Assembly (NCBI RefSeq): GCF_900079725.1
Contig: NZ_LT599032.1
Span: 3,542,856-3,606,855, forward strand
From: an uncultured Dysgonomonas sp.
GTDB taxonomy: Bacteria; Bacteroidota; Bacteroidia; Bacteroidales; Dysgonomonadaceae
Reading direction: 5' to 3'
Length of the DNA: 64,000 nucleotides
The notes beneath the pieces were generated by a model. The model saw only the letters and a list, made by a program, of their open reading frames with translations, made no database searches and was not told the DNA's origin. Shown piece after piece: positions 41,930 to 51,565 of this stretch (its first letter is position 1; every line of letters begins with the position of its first letter). The translations under genes and the position numbers were made by a program.

Positions 41930-44900
41930 ATGAAAAAAACACTCTTTTTACTTTCAGTGTTTCTGTGCTCAGGTCTTTTTGCCCAGAATAACATCCCTGA
42001 TTGGGAAAATCCGGAAGTTTTTGCAGTAAATAAGGAAGAAACGCGTGCGACATCGCTACCTTATCCATCCGATCAATTGGCATTGACAGATGATTATGCG
42101 GCTTCGCCTTATTATCAGTTGCTCGATGGCATGTGGAAATTCTATTGGGTGCCAAAGGTTGCTGAGGTTCCCGAAGGATTTTATAAAGAAAATTACGATG
42201 CCAGCAAATGGGTTAACATGCCTGTGCCGGGTAACTGGGAATTTAACGGTTATGGTATACCAATGTACGTAAATACCGGATTCGGTTTTCCAAAGAATCC
42301 TCCCCATATAGATAGAGAAGATTCTCCGACAGGAGCTTACCGTCACGAATTTAATATCCCTGATAATTGGGATGGACGTAAAGTGTTCATTCACTTCGAA
42401 GGAGGAACAAATTCGATGTATGTATGGGTAAACGGGCAAAAAGTAGGTTATACCGAAAATTCTAAAAGCCCGGCAGAATTCGATATAACAAAATACATAC
42501 GCAAAGGAAAAAATATACTGGCTTGCGAAGTACATAAATTCAGTGATGGATCGTATATCGAAGATCAGGATATGTGGCGTCTGGGGGGGATCAATAGGAG
42601 TGTATATCTGTATACTACTGCTCAAACCCGCATCTGGGATTTCTTTGCGCATCCCGATTTGGATAAGAATTATAAGAATGGGGTATTCAGTGTCGATGTG
42701 AAATTGAAAAACTATACAAATACAGCGCAAGCGCAGACTGTAGATGTTACAATCGTTGATAACGCCGGCAAAAAGGTATTTGCAAAATCGCAGAAAGCAA
42801 CTATTCCGGCAGAGAATACTAGCGACCTTTTATTCTCAGGAAATGTATCAAATCCGTTGAAATGGACAGCCGAAACACCGAACCTTTATACTATGCTGAT
42901 TACATTGAAGGATAGTAAAGGCAATGTGGTGGAGGCAACTTCACACAAAATAGGATTCCGTAAGATTGAAATAAAAGACGGACAACTTTTTGTCAACGGT
43001 AAAAAAGTGTTCTTTAAAGGAGTGAATCTGCATGAGTTCAACACAAATACGGGACAGGTCGTTACCCACAAAGAAATGATGCGTAACCTGCAACTGATGA
43101 AAGAACTGAATATAAATGCAGTGCGCACATCCCATTATCCGCAACAACCGCTTTGGTACAAGCTTTGCGATGAGTATGGTATTTATCTGGTGGACGAAGC
43201 TAATCTAGAATCACATGGTCTGGGTTATGGGCCGGATAATGTATCGAACTTCCCCGAATGGCATGCCACACATATGGATCGTATCATCCGTGCAGTAGAA
43301 CGAGACAAGAATCATGCTTCGGTAATCTTCTGGTCGCTAGGAAACGAAGCCAGCAACGGCAAAGCGTTCTTCGATATGTATGATTGGGCTAAAGCCAGGG
43401 ATAACAGCCGTCCGGTACAATATGAACAAGCATATCAGAAAGATCGCAATACTGATATTATATGCCATATGTACCCATCTTGGGAAAATATGAAGCGAGA
43501 CGCAGCCAAAGATTTGGGTCGTCCGTATATCATGTGCGAGTATGCGCATGCAATGGGTAATAGTATGGGTAACTTTCAGGAATATTGGGATTTGATGCGT
43601 TCAAGCAAAAATATGCAGGGTGGTTTTATCTGGGAATGGTACAATCACGGATATCCGGCTAAGGATGAGCAGGATCGTTTCTATTGGGCATACGGTGGCG
43701 ATCTGAAAGGATACAATAAGATGAACGACGGTAACTTTGTGGCAGATGGTATTATCAGTCCCGATCAGAACTATATACCACATACCCACATTGTCAAGAA
43801 AGTATATCAGAATATCTTATTCGAAGCTAAAGATTTAGATAATGGAGTAATCACCATAATCAACGATTTCAAATTTACCGACCTTACCAATAAGAATTAT
43901 ACGTATAAATGGGTATTGCTGAAAAATGGAGAAAATGCAGGAGAGGGAACATTCGATATCGTTGTACCTGCCGATACACGTAAAGATTTAAAACTGAGCA
44001 TCCCTGCGATAACTGCAGAAGCCGGAACAGAATACTATCTTCAGTTATTTGCATATAGCAAAGAAGATACTCCTTTTATTAAAGCCGGATTTGAAGTAGC
44101 TAAAGGTGAATTTGCTTTTGCTTCGAATAATTATTTTGCTAAGTCGTCTGATGCTTCGGGATCGTTGTCTATAGATAAGAAAGACGATAAAATCATCGTA
44201 ACATCGGGACCTCTGGCTTATGAATTCTCTTCTAAGGACGGCCGCAGCTTGCTCTCTATGACTAATGACGGAAAGAAAGTATTCAACGAACTTCCTCGTT
44301 TGAACTTCTGGCGTGCTCCTACCGATAACGATTTCGGTGAATGGGTACAGTACAACCTTCGTTTGTGGGATGCTGCCGGACATAATATTATATATACGTT
44401 CAAAGGGTCGCAAGAGGTTAATGGCGGTATTACAGTTAATTACGAAGCTAAGCTGAAAGGTATTGAAGCAAAAGTGGATTTGATATATACCGTAAATAAA
44501 GATGGAAGCCTTACTACAACGGCTAATTATAAAGCTTTGGCAGACGATCTTCCCGAAATGGTGCGTTTTGGCATGATTATGACTCTACCTAAGCAAGTGG
44601 ATGACTTTACATGGTATGGACGTGGGCCGTGGGAAAATTATATAGACCGTAACCACGATACATTCATGGGTGTCTGGAATGGCAAGGTTGAAGAACAGGC
44701 CTTTGCATATTACCGTCCGCAAGAGACAGGAAATAAGACAGATGTTCGTTGGCTGACATTGAAGAATAAAGATGGTAAAGGTATTAAAGTTACGGGTGCG
44801 CAGCCGCTATCGGTAAGTGCGACCAACAACAAGCCGGAAGATCTGGATCCGGGCATGACCAAGAAACAACAACATGCTTCCGATATTCTACCGCGTAACG

Positions 44901-45034
44901 AGACTGTATTGTGTGTCGATTTATTCCAGCGTGGAGTAGCCGGATTGAATTCATGGGGTGCAAGTCCGCTGTCACCATACAGATTCTTTGATAAAGAATA
45001 CACATATAGCTATACAATCAGCGTTCTGAAATAA
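41930..45034 (+). CDS. GH2 beta-galactosidase-like enzyme, secreted
   Basis: The 1034-residue protein has the full LacZ-type build after a signal peptide (ends LFAQ): sugar-binding jelly roll (about 45-220; GNWEFNGYGIPMYVN, HFEGGTNSMYVWVNG), immunoglobulin-like domain (about 220-330), TIM barrel (about 335-620) and Bgal_small_N (about 745-1030). The acid/base Glu is in WSLGNEAS at about 472 and the nucleophile Glu in MCEYAHAMGNSMG at about 536; NLESHG at about 425 is the substrate-binding Asn-Leu-Glu motif. It removes terminal beta-galactose in the periplasm. GH2 also includes glucuronidases, but the LacZ-type motifs favour galactose. Confidence 0.94.
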   Translation: MKKTLFLLSVFLCSGLFAQNNIPDWENPEVFAVNKEETRATSLPYPSDQLALTDDYAASPYYQLLDGMWKFYWVPKVAEVPEGFYKENYDASKWVNMPVPGNWEFNGYGIPMYVNTGFGFPKNPPHIDREDSPTGAYRHEFNIPDNWDGRKVFIHFEGGTNSMYVWVNGQKVGYTENSKSPAEFDITKYIRKGKNILACEVHKFSDGSYIEDQDMWRLGGINRSVYLYTTAQTRIWDFFAHPDLDKNYKNGVFSVDVKLKNYTNTAQAQTVDVTIVDNAGKKVFAKSQKATIPAENTSDLLFSGNVSNPLKWTAETPNLYTMLITLKDSKGNVVEATSHKIGFRKIEIKDGQLFVNGKKVFFKGVNLHEFNTNTGQVVTHKEMMRNLQLMKELNINAVRTSHYPQQPLWYKLCDEYGIYLVDEANLESHGLGYGPDNVSNFPEWHATHMDRIIRAVERDKNHASVIFWSLGNEASNGKAFFDMYDWAKARDNSRPVQYEQAYQKDRNTDIICHMYPSWENMKRDAAKDLGRPYIMCEYAHAMGNSMGNFQEYWDLMRSSKNMQGGFIWEWYNHGYPAKDEQDRFYWAYGGDLKGYNKMNDGNFVADGIISPDQNYIPHTHIVKKVYQNILFEAKDLDNGVITIINDFKFTDLTNKNYTYKWVLLKNGENAGEGTFDIVVPADTRKDLKLSIPAITAEAGTEYYLQLFAYSKEDTPFIKAGFEVAKGEFAFASNNYFAKSSDASGSLSIDKKDDKIIVTSGPLAYEFSSKDGRSLLSMTNDGKKVFNELPRLNFWRAPTDNDFGEWVQYNLRLWDAAGHNIIYTFKGSQEVNGGITVNYEAKLKGIEAKVDLIYTVNKDGSLTTTANYKALADDLPEMVRFGMIMTLPKQVDDFTWYGRGPWENYIDRNHDTFMGVWNGKVEEQAFAYYRPQETGNKTDVRWLTLKNKDGKGIKVTGAQPLSVSATNNKPEDLDPGMTKKQQHASDILPRNETVLCVDLFQRGVAGLNSWGASPLSPYRFFDKEYTYSYTISVLK

Positions 45035-45059
45035 ATAGATTAGAGTAATAGATAACAGA

Positions 45060-45095
45060 CCTTGCCCGAAATTCTTTTCAGGCAAGGTTTTTTTA
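45060..45095 (+). terminator. Terminator after GH2 gene
   Basis: CCTTGCC (45060-45066) and GGCAAGG (45081-45087) make a perfect stem followed by TTTTTTTT. It separates GH2 from the GH105 gene, which therefore probably has its own promoter. Confidence 0.85.
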
Positions 45096-45222
45096 TGGGT
45101 GATTTTTAATTCTGAACCAAATATCCCCCCTTTTTGACCTAATTGAATCCTCTTAGTTAGAATATTCTTAGACACTTTTGTACTAATGAAATGTGTGAAA
45201 AATCTAAGTATATAATTACACC

Positions 45223-46377
45223 ATGAAAAGAAAACTATACCTCTTGTTGCCATTCTTTTTTATATATGCATCATGCGTGGGGAATGCCAATAAAATAAAT
45301 GAGAGTACTTCTGACAATACAATGACTAAAACGGAAGTCGTAGAATTAATCAAGAAAGTAAACAATCATTGGCAGTCTACTCATCCCGGGCATGAAAATT
45401 CTTTCTGGCACAGGGCGGCATACCATACAGGAAATATGGCTGCCTATGAAATCACCGGTATAGAAGAATATAAAGCGTATTCAAAAGCATGGTCGGAGAA
45501 AAATGAATGGAAGGGTGCAAAATCCGATAATAAACCGGAATGGAAATACTCTTACGGAGAAACGGATGAGTATGTACTGTTCGGAGACTTTCAGACTTGT
45601 TTTCAGGTGTACATAGATTTATATAATCTGGATGAAGTAAAAGATGAGATGAAAATAGCCCGTGCTAAAGAAGTGATGAAATACCAGATGTCTACACCTC
45701 ATGTAGATTACTGGTGGTGGGCCGACGGATTGTATATGGTAATGCCTGTGATGACACGGCTATATAAGATAACGGGAGATCAGCAATATCTGGATAAGTT
45801 ATACGAATATTTTGCATATGCCCGCGACTTAATGTATGACAAAGAAAGCTCCCTGTTTTACCGTGATGCCAAATATATCTTTCCGAAGCATAAGACAAAC
45901 AAAGGATTGAAAGATTTTTGGGCAAGGGGTAACGGATGGGTTTTTGCAGCTATCCCCAGAGTGCTGGCAGACTTACCGCACGACAATCCGCACAGAGGCG
46001 AATATATACAGATCTATCAAGATATGGCAAAGGCTATAGCTGCCTGTCAGCAGAAAGAAGGTTTCTGGAGCCGTAGCATGCTTGATCAGGAACAAGCGCC
46101 TGGATATGAAACCAGTGGAACAGCATTTTTTGCCTATGGTTTTCTATGGGGAGTGAACAATAAAATATTGGATGAGAATACTTATAAACCGATAATTGAT
46201 CAGAGTTGGAAATATCTGACAGAAACAGCTTTGCAACCTAATGGCTCGATAGGATATGTACAACCTATAGGTGAAAGGGCCGACCAGCATAAAAATGTAG
46301 GGCCTGATACAACAGCCGATTTCGGAGTAGGGGCATTCCTTCTGGCTGCTACAGAGATGGCCAAATACTTAAAATAA
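45223..46377 (+). CDS. GH105 unsaturated uronyl hydrolase, lipoprotein
   Basis: The 384-residue lipoprotein (YASC, lipid cysteine 18) is an (alpha/alpha)6 barrel of the GH88/GH105 type. Residues WWWADGLYMVMPVMTRLYKI at about 167-186 contain the catalytic Asp, which hydrates the double bond of a 4,5-unsaturated uronosyl end. DFWARGNGWVFAAIPRVL at about 227-244 and GYETSGTAFFAYGFLWGV at about 290-307 are further family landmarks. Releases unsaturated galacturonate or glucuronate, whose product is then used by KduI/KduD in the uronate operon. It implies that a polysaccharide lyase acts before it; the BNR_4 protein of this locus is a candidate. Confidence 0.93.
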   Translation: MKRKLYLLLPFFFIYASCVGNANKINESTSDNTMTKTEVVELIKKVNNHWQSTHPGHENSFWHRAAYHTGNMAAYEITGIEEYKAYSKAWSEKNEWKGAKSDNKPEWKYSYGETDEYVLFGDFQTCFQVYIDLYNLDEVKDEMKIARAKEVMKYQMSTPHVDYWWWADGLYMVMPVMTRLYKITGDQQYLDKLYEYFAYARDLMYDKESSLFYRDAKYIFPKHKTNKGLKDFWARGNGWVFAAIPRVLADLPHDNPHRGEYIQIYQDMAKAIAACQQKEGFWSRSMLDQEQAPGYETSGTAFFAYGFLWGVNNKILDENTYKPIIDQSWKYLTETALQPNGSIGYVQPIGERADQHKNVGPDTTADFGVGAFLLAATEMAKYLK

Positions 46378-46388
46378 ATTTTATACTT

Positions 46389-47645
46389 ATGAAAAACAAA
46401 ATATATACACTACTGATACTTACAATCCTCTTTTCTTTACCATCATATGCAAATATGAATCGGAAAGAAGAGGTGCCAAATGACCGTACTTACTGGACAG
46501 ATATGCTTTACAAAATAGCCTCGCCTGTTCTTAGTAATATGAGCAAAGGTGAGTTGTCTAAGAATATGGAACTGGAATTAAGCCCTACATGGGATGGGCG
46601 CGACAAACGTGTTTCATACATGGAATGCTTTGGTCGTCTGATGTCCGGATTGGCGCCATGGCTTAGCTTGCCGGATGATGATACTGCTGAAGGTAAGCAG
46701 CGGAAACAATTACGCGAATGGGCGCTTAAAAGTTATGCGCAGGCTGTAGATCCTGCCAGCCCGGATTATCTATTGTGGCGCAATGAAGGACAACCATTGG
46801 TAGATGCTGCATATATCGCTTCCAGTTTTTTGCGTGCACCTAAGCAGCTATGGGAGCCTTTGGATGACTTGACGAAGAAAAGATATATTGAAGAATTTCA
46901 GCAATTGCGCCGTATCGACCCTCCTTATACAAACTGGCTTTTGTTTTCGGCAATGGTAGAATCATTCTTACTCTCGGTAGATGCGCAATGCGATATGTAC
47001 CGTATCCACAGTGCTATACGCAAGATTGAAGAATGGTATGTGGGAGATGGCTGGTACTCGGATGGCTCACATTTTGCATTCGACTATTACAACAGTTTTG
47101 TAATCCAGCCTATGTATGTACAGGTACTGGAAGTACTTGTTGACCGTCAGATCAGGTTGCGCGACAAGAATCTGGCTGTAGTGCAAAAGAATCTCGACAC
47201 GGCAAAAAAACGCATGCAACGTTTTGGCATCATACTCGAACGTTTTATTTCGCCAGAAGCTACATTCCCTGCGTTTGGCCGCTCTATGACTTACCGTATG
47301 GGTGCGTTTCAACCACTGGCTTTATTGTCATGGAAAGAATATTTGCCGGAAGAGTTACCTGAGGGTCAAGTGCGTAATGCGTTAACATGTGTTATGAAGC
47401 GTATGTTCTCTATGGAAGGAAACTTCAATAAGGGAGGTTTCTTGCAGTTGGGTTTTGCGGGACATCAACCCGATTTGGCCGATTGGTATACCAATAATGG
47501 AAGTTTATATCTGACGACAGAAGTATTTCTTCCTCTGGGTTTGCCGGCCAGCCATTCTTTCTGGACTTCCCCGGCTCAGGACTGGACAGAAAAGAAAGCA
47601 TGGAGCGGACAATCATTCCCTAAAGACCATGCAATAAGGGATTAA
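46389..47645 (+). CDS. DUF2264 protein (GH154-like), exported
   Basis: The 418-residue protein has a signal peptide (to about residue 21, SYAN) and is an all-helical (alpha/alpha)n-barrel-like DUF2264 member. Landmarks are SYMECFGRLMSGLAPWLSLPDD (about 74-95), EWYVGDGWYSDGSHFAFDYYNS (about 215-236) and AFGRSMTYRMGAFQPLALLS (about 300-319). From general knowledge, DUF2264 proteins in arabinogalactan loci of Bacteroides (BT3677 type) were placed in GH154 as beta-glucuronidases. It follows GH105 by 11 bp and is co-transcribed. Here it would remove glucuronate from arabinogalactan side chains, a family-based inference. Confidence 0.82.
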   Translation: MKNKIYTLLILTILFSLPSYANMNRKEEVPNDRTYWTDMLYKIASPVLSNMSKGELSKNMELELSPTWDGRDKRVSYMECFGRLMSGLAPWLSLPDDDTAEGKQRKQLREWALKSYAQAVDPASPDYLLWRNEGQPLVDAAYIASSFLRAPKQLWEPLDDLTKKRYIEEFQQLRRIDPPYTNWLLFSAMVESFLLSVDAQCDMYRIHSAIRKIEEWYVGDGWYSDGSHFAFDYYNSFVIQPMYVQVLEVLVDRQIRLRDKNLAVVQKNLDTAKKRMQRFGIILERFISPEATFPAFGRSMTYRMGAFQPLALLSWKEYLPEELPEGQVRNALTCVMKRMFSMEGNFNKGGFLQLGFAGHQPDLADWYTNNGSLYLTTEVFLPLGLPASHSFWTSPAQDWTEKKAWSGQSFPKDHAIRD

Positions 47646-47960
47646 AAATGTAGAAAAGAACCAAATTTCATCCTTTTTGAATGAAATTACCCTTATGGAA
47701 ACCTTTATTAATTATCAATTTTGCTATTGCTTACTTAACTATTATCTAAACCACCATGGGAAAAATAATTCACAACAAAAGTCCAGTCTGATTAAAGCCG
47801 GATGAATTACGATATTCTGTTTAGAATTCAGAAAATACCATAAATTAATAATACTCTTAATGTAAAACACAATTCTGATTTTATGTATTGTAAAACCAAA
47901 AATATAACAACAAATTATCCCATTTTTTCTTCTGAAAATTTGGATATTAACTGTGTTTTG
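47646..47960. other. Non-coding leader region upstream of susC, 5' part
   Basis: AT-rich and without a gene. No convincing promoter pair was found; the susC promoter must lie here or between the AG repeat and the hairpin. Confidence 0.4.
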
Positions 47961-47961
47961 C

Positions 47962-48023
<62 letters not shown>

Positions 48024-48097
48024 AATAAAAATAAACGAATTTATAGTCCGGAGCAACAATTCTTCTCAGGATTATCACATCTTATTATATTATTTGA

Positions 48098-48160
48098 TAC
48101 AGGAAACTCTTATTCCGGATAGGGAAAAATATCCGGAATAGGGGTTTCCTGTATTTTTTT
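48098..48160 (+). terminator. Terminator-like hairpin in susC leader (possible attenuator)
   Basis: Positions 48098-48120 (TACAGGAAACTCTTATTCCG...) pair with 48131-48153 over 23 bp with few mismatches, with a 10-nt loop and seven T after. It lies after the AG tract and 86 bp before the SusC start. No ORF precedes it for 450 bp, so it may be a regulated leader terminator or an insulator. Confidence 0.8.
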
Positions 48161-48246
48161 AGTCATACTGGTTTCATATGAATACTATAGCAGATCAATC
48201 GTAAGAGAAAAAACTAACCTATTACTTATTTAATTACTTAATTACT

Positions 48247-51200
48247 ATGGGAAAATATACTTATTTAAAAAAGCAAAGTGAGGTATGCGGAAAGGCAATA
48301 CCAAAATCTTTCTTCTCATTTTTCTTGTTGTTTGCATTAATAACCTTTTCATCCGGAATATTTGCTCAAAATAGAACGGTGCAAGGTACAGTATCTGATG
48401 CAAATACAGGTGAAGCCCTTATCGGCGTATCTGTCGTGGTCAAAGGCACGACTGTAGGTACTGTAACCGATATCGACGGGAAATTTACACTGCCGGCTGC
48501 GGCTAATTCTACACTTGTAATATCTTATGTAGGGTATATCAAACAGGAAGTAAATGTTGAAAATCAAACGAGTTTTCTAATAAAGCTGGAAGAAGATTCC
48601 AAGATGTTGGATGAGGTCGTAGTTATCGGTTACGGGACAATGCGAAAGAAAGACCTGACAGGTTCTATCGTACAGGTTCGTCCTGACAGACTGGCGAACG
48701 AAAATCCAAAGACAGTTCAGGACATTCTTCGTGGAACCCCAGGTCTGTCAGTCGGCTATAGTGCCGATGCCAAAGGTGGAGGTTCTATGCAGATACGTGG
48801 TCAGCGTTCGGTAACTACCGGAGGTGGGCACAATGACCCATTGATTATCCTCGACGGAATGATGTTCTATGGTGAATTATCGGAAATCAACCCAGATGAT
48901 ATAGGACAGATCGATGTATTGAAAGATGCTTCGGCGGCTTCCGTATATGGAGCAAGAGCTGCAAGTGGAGTTATTATCATCACTACCAAAAAAGGGCAGA
49001 TGGGTAAGCCTGTAGTAAACGTAAGTGCAAACTTCGGTGTTACTACCAAGAGCGATTACCGTAAGGTGTTTAGTCCTGATGGTTATATGCAATACCGGGA
49101 AGACTGGTACAAAACCGGTACTTATGGCGTAAATTCCGAAACGGGTAACTATGAAGCTTATCAGACAGGTACTACTAAAGGAAAATATGGATATTATGAT
49201 AATCCTAAAAATTTAGCCCAATATGGTGTTTCGCTCGATACCTGGCGCGGATATACGACCAATGCAACGGGTGAATCCGATGCCAGTATATACGGCAGGC
49301 GCTTAAACTTGAGTGATATTGTGCTTCAGAACTATATCGATGGAAATACCTTCGACTGGTACGACCATACTTTCCGTACGGGTATCAATCAGGATTATAA
49401 TGCGAGCGTGTCGGGAGCCAGTGAACGGATGAATTATTATATGTCTCTTGGTTACCTTAAAAATGAAGGAGCTGTTGTTGGTAATGAGTATCAATCTGTC
49501 CGCGCCAATCTGAAGCTTACAGGAACAGTAACCAAATGGCTGGAAATAAGCGCGAATGTAAATTTCCAGGATCGTAGCGATGGCGATATTCAGCCGGGAC
49601 TAGGTCATAATTACTGGGATGCCAATCAGGTGCGTCTTAGCCCATACGCATCTTACCGCGACAGTGATGGCAACTTAGTGTATCGCCCTATGGGAGCGAG
49701 TCAGAATTATGGATGGAACTATGACTACAACCGTCAGTATATGGAGTTGGAAAAAGGCTATCAGGTATTGAACAGTATTTTTACTGCAAAAGTGAAATTA
49801 CCTTTCAATATTACTTATTCCTTTAATGGTGCACCTCGTTATCAGTATTTCTTCGATCGCTACTTCGAGTCTTCTCAACATCCTGATTGGGTAAGTACCG
49901 GTGGTCTGGTAAATCGTGAGCAGGCAAAACGCTTCGACTGGTCTATTAACAATACAATCAATTGGGACTACACTTTTGCTCAAAAACATAAAGTAAATCT
50001 TACTCTGGTTCAGGAAGCTGAAGAACAAAGATATTGGAAAGACAGAATAGAAGCACGCAATATTTTACCATCAGATGCATTGGGCTTCCATAATACAAAG
50101 GACGGTGATAAAACAAAAAGTTCTTATTCGTCAGAAGATACGCATTATACGGCAGATGCTCTCTTAGCTCGTTTATTCTATTCGTATGATGACAAGTATA
50201 TGCTAACAACTTCGGTTCGCCGCGATGGATACTCTGCATTCGGACAGAATTATCCTCATGCCACTTTCCCTTCAGTAGCACTTGCCTGGTCATTTGTGAA
50301 TGAAGACTTTTTCAAATGGAAACCAATGAGCACCGGAAAACTACGTGCCTCGTGGGGTAAAAATGGTAATCGCCAGCTTGAAAATCCATATATATCAATA
50401 GCCAATCTTGTGACAGACAAAAAACAAGGATATTTGGATGCTTCCGGTAATTTGGTCAACATGAACTATTTACGTATCGATCGTATGGCTAATCCAAATC
50501 TGCAGTGGGAAAAGACAGAGGCATGGAACTTCGGATTGGATTATGGTTTCCTAAATGATCGCATCTCTGGTAACCTTGAGTATTATACAATGACTACGCA
50601 CGATATGATAATGACTCAGCGTCTGCCCGGATTTACAGGATTTACAGGTATAGGTACCAATCTGGGTGAGGTGCAGAACAGAGGTGTGGAGTTTGCTGTA
50701 AACTCTCTTAACATGAAGAATGACAATTTTGAATGGAGAACAACCTTTGGCTTTTCTTATAACAAGAATGAAATCAAGCATCTCTATTATCAATATGAAG
50801 ATGTCCTTGATGCTTCAGGAAAAGTTGTAGGGACAAAAGAAATGGACGATAAAACAAACGGTTGGTTTATCGGGCAGGCTATCGGTACAATCTGGGATTA
50901 TAAAGTAACTGGAATCTGGCAGGCAAATGAAGTTGAAGAAGCAGCCAGATATGGACAGAAACCCGGCGACCCTAAAGTGGAAAATTCTTATACTGCCGAT
51001 GATAAAGTAAATGCCGATGGCTCTATTACACCGGTATATAATGATAATGATAAACAATTCTTAGGAAAAACATCTCCTCCTATTCATTGGTCAATCCGTA
51101 ATGATTTTACTTTATGGAAGAACCTGAGCCTGTCATTCAGCATATATTCTTATATGGGGCATAAGTCGCTTGAAACATATTATTTGAATCAGGATAATGC

Positions 51201-51552
51201 CGGTTCGTTAATCACTAATGGATTGAATACATATGCTAAAGAATACTGGACAATAGATAATCCGACGAATAAATATGGACGCTTAAATGCACAAGGGCCT
51301 ACAGGTGCGGTTACAGCCGGTAGACTTCACGACCGCTCGTTTATCCGTCTCGAAAATATATCGGTAGGCTATACATTGCCTAAAGCGTGGCTGCAAAGGT
51401 TCGACGTGCAGAATGTGAAAATCTTTGGTTCGGTTCGCAATGTAGCCGTATGGAAAAAAGACTGGGAATATGGTGATCCTGAAACAGGAGCCAACAACAA
51501 TGGAGGTTTGGCATCCCGCATTTATTCGCTTGGTTTAAACTTAACCTTCTAA
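48247..51552 (+). CDS. SusC/RagA-family TonB-linked outer membrane transporter
   Basis: The 1101-residue outer-membrane porin imports oligosaccharides with energy from TonB. After a signal peptide (about residues 1-40, ending FAQN) come a carboxypeptidase-D regulatory-like domain (about 42-120; TVQGTVSDANTGEALIGVSV), a TonB-box-like segment, the plug (about 125-240; LDEVVVIGYGTMRKKDLTGS, the SusC signature) and a 22-strand beta barrel ending in a hydrophobic/aromatic SLGLNLTF. It pairs with SusD 13 bp downstream. The specific glycan cannot be read from the sequence; the linked hydrolases point to arabinogalactan. Confidence 0.97.
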   Translation: MGKYTYLKKQSEVCGKAIPKSFFSFFLLFALITFSSGIFAQNRTVQGTVSDANTGEALIGVSVVVKGTTVGTVTDIDGKFTLPAAANSTLVISYVGYIKQEVNVENQTSFLIKLEEDSKMLDEVVVIGYGTMRKKDLTGSIVQVRPDRLANENPKTVQDILRGTPGLSVGYSADAKGGGSMQIRGQRSVTTGGGHNDPLIILDGMMFYGELSEINPDDIGQIDVLKDASAASVYGARAASGVIIITTKKGQMGKPVVNVSANFGVTTKSDYRKVFSPDGYMQYREDWYKTGTYGVNSETGNYEAYQTGTTKGKYGYYDNPKNLAQYGVSLDTWRGYTTNATGESDASIYGRRLNLSDIVLQNYIDGNTFDWYDHTFRTGINQDYNASVSGASERMNYYMSLGYLKNEGAVVGNEYQSVRANLKLTGTVTKWLEISANVNFQDRSDGDIQPGLGHNYWDANQVRLSPYASYRDSDGNLVYRPMGASQNYGWNYDYNRQYMELEKGYQVLNSIFTAKVKLPFNITYSFNGAPRYQYFFDRYFESSQHPDWVSTGGLVNREQAKRFDWSINNTINWDYTFAQKHKVNLTLVQEAEEQRYWKDRIEARNILPSDALGFHNTKDGDKTKSSYSSEDTHYTADALLARLFYSYDDKYMLTTSVRRDGYSAFGQNYPHATFPSVALAWSFVNEDFFKWKPMSTGKLRASWGKNGNRQLENPYISIANLVTDKKQGYLDASGNLVNMNYLRIDRMANPNLQWEKTEAWNFGLDYGFLNDRISGNLEYYTMTTHDMIMTQRLPGFTGFTGIGTNLGEVQNRGVEFAVNSLNMKNDNFEWRTTFGFSYNKNEIKHLYYQYEDVLDASGKVVGTKEMDDKTNGWFIGQAIGTIWDYKVTGIWQANEVEEAARYGQKPGDPKVENSYTADDKVNADGSITPVYNDNDKQFLGKTSPPIHWSIRNDFTLWKNLSLSFSIYSYMGHKSLETYYLNQDNAGSLITNGLNTYAKEYWTIDNPTNKYGRLNAQGPTGAVTAGRLHDRSFIRLENISVGYTLPKAWLQRFDVQNVKIFGSVRNVAVWKKDWEYGDPETGANNNGGLASRIYSLGLNLTF

Positions 51553-51565
51553 ATTGTAATAAAAC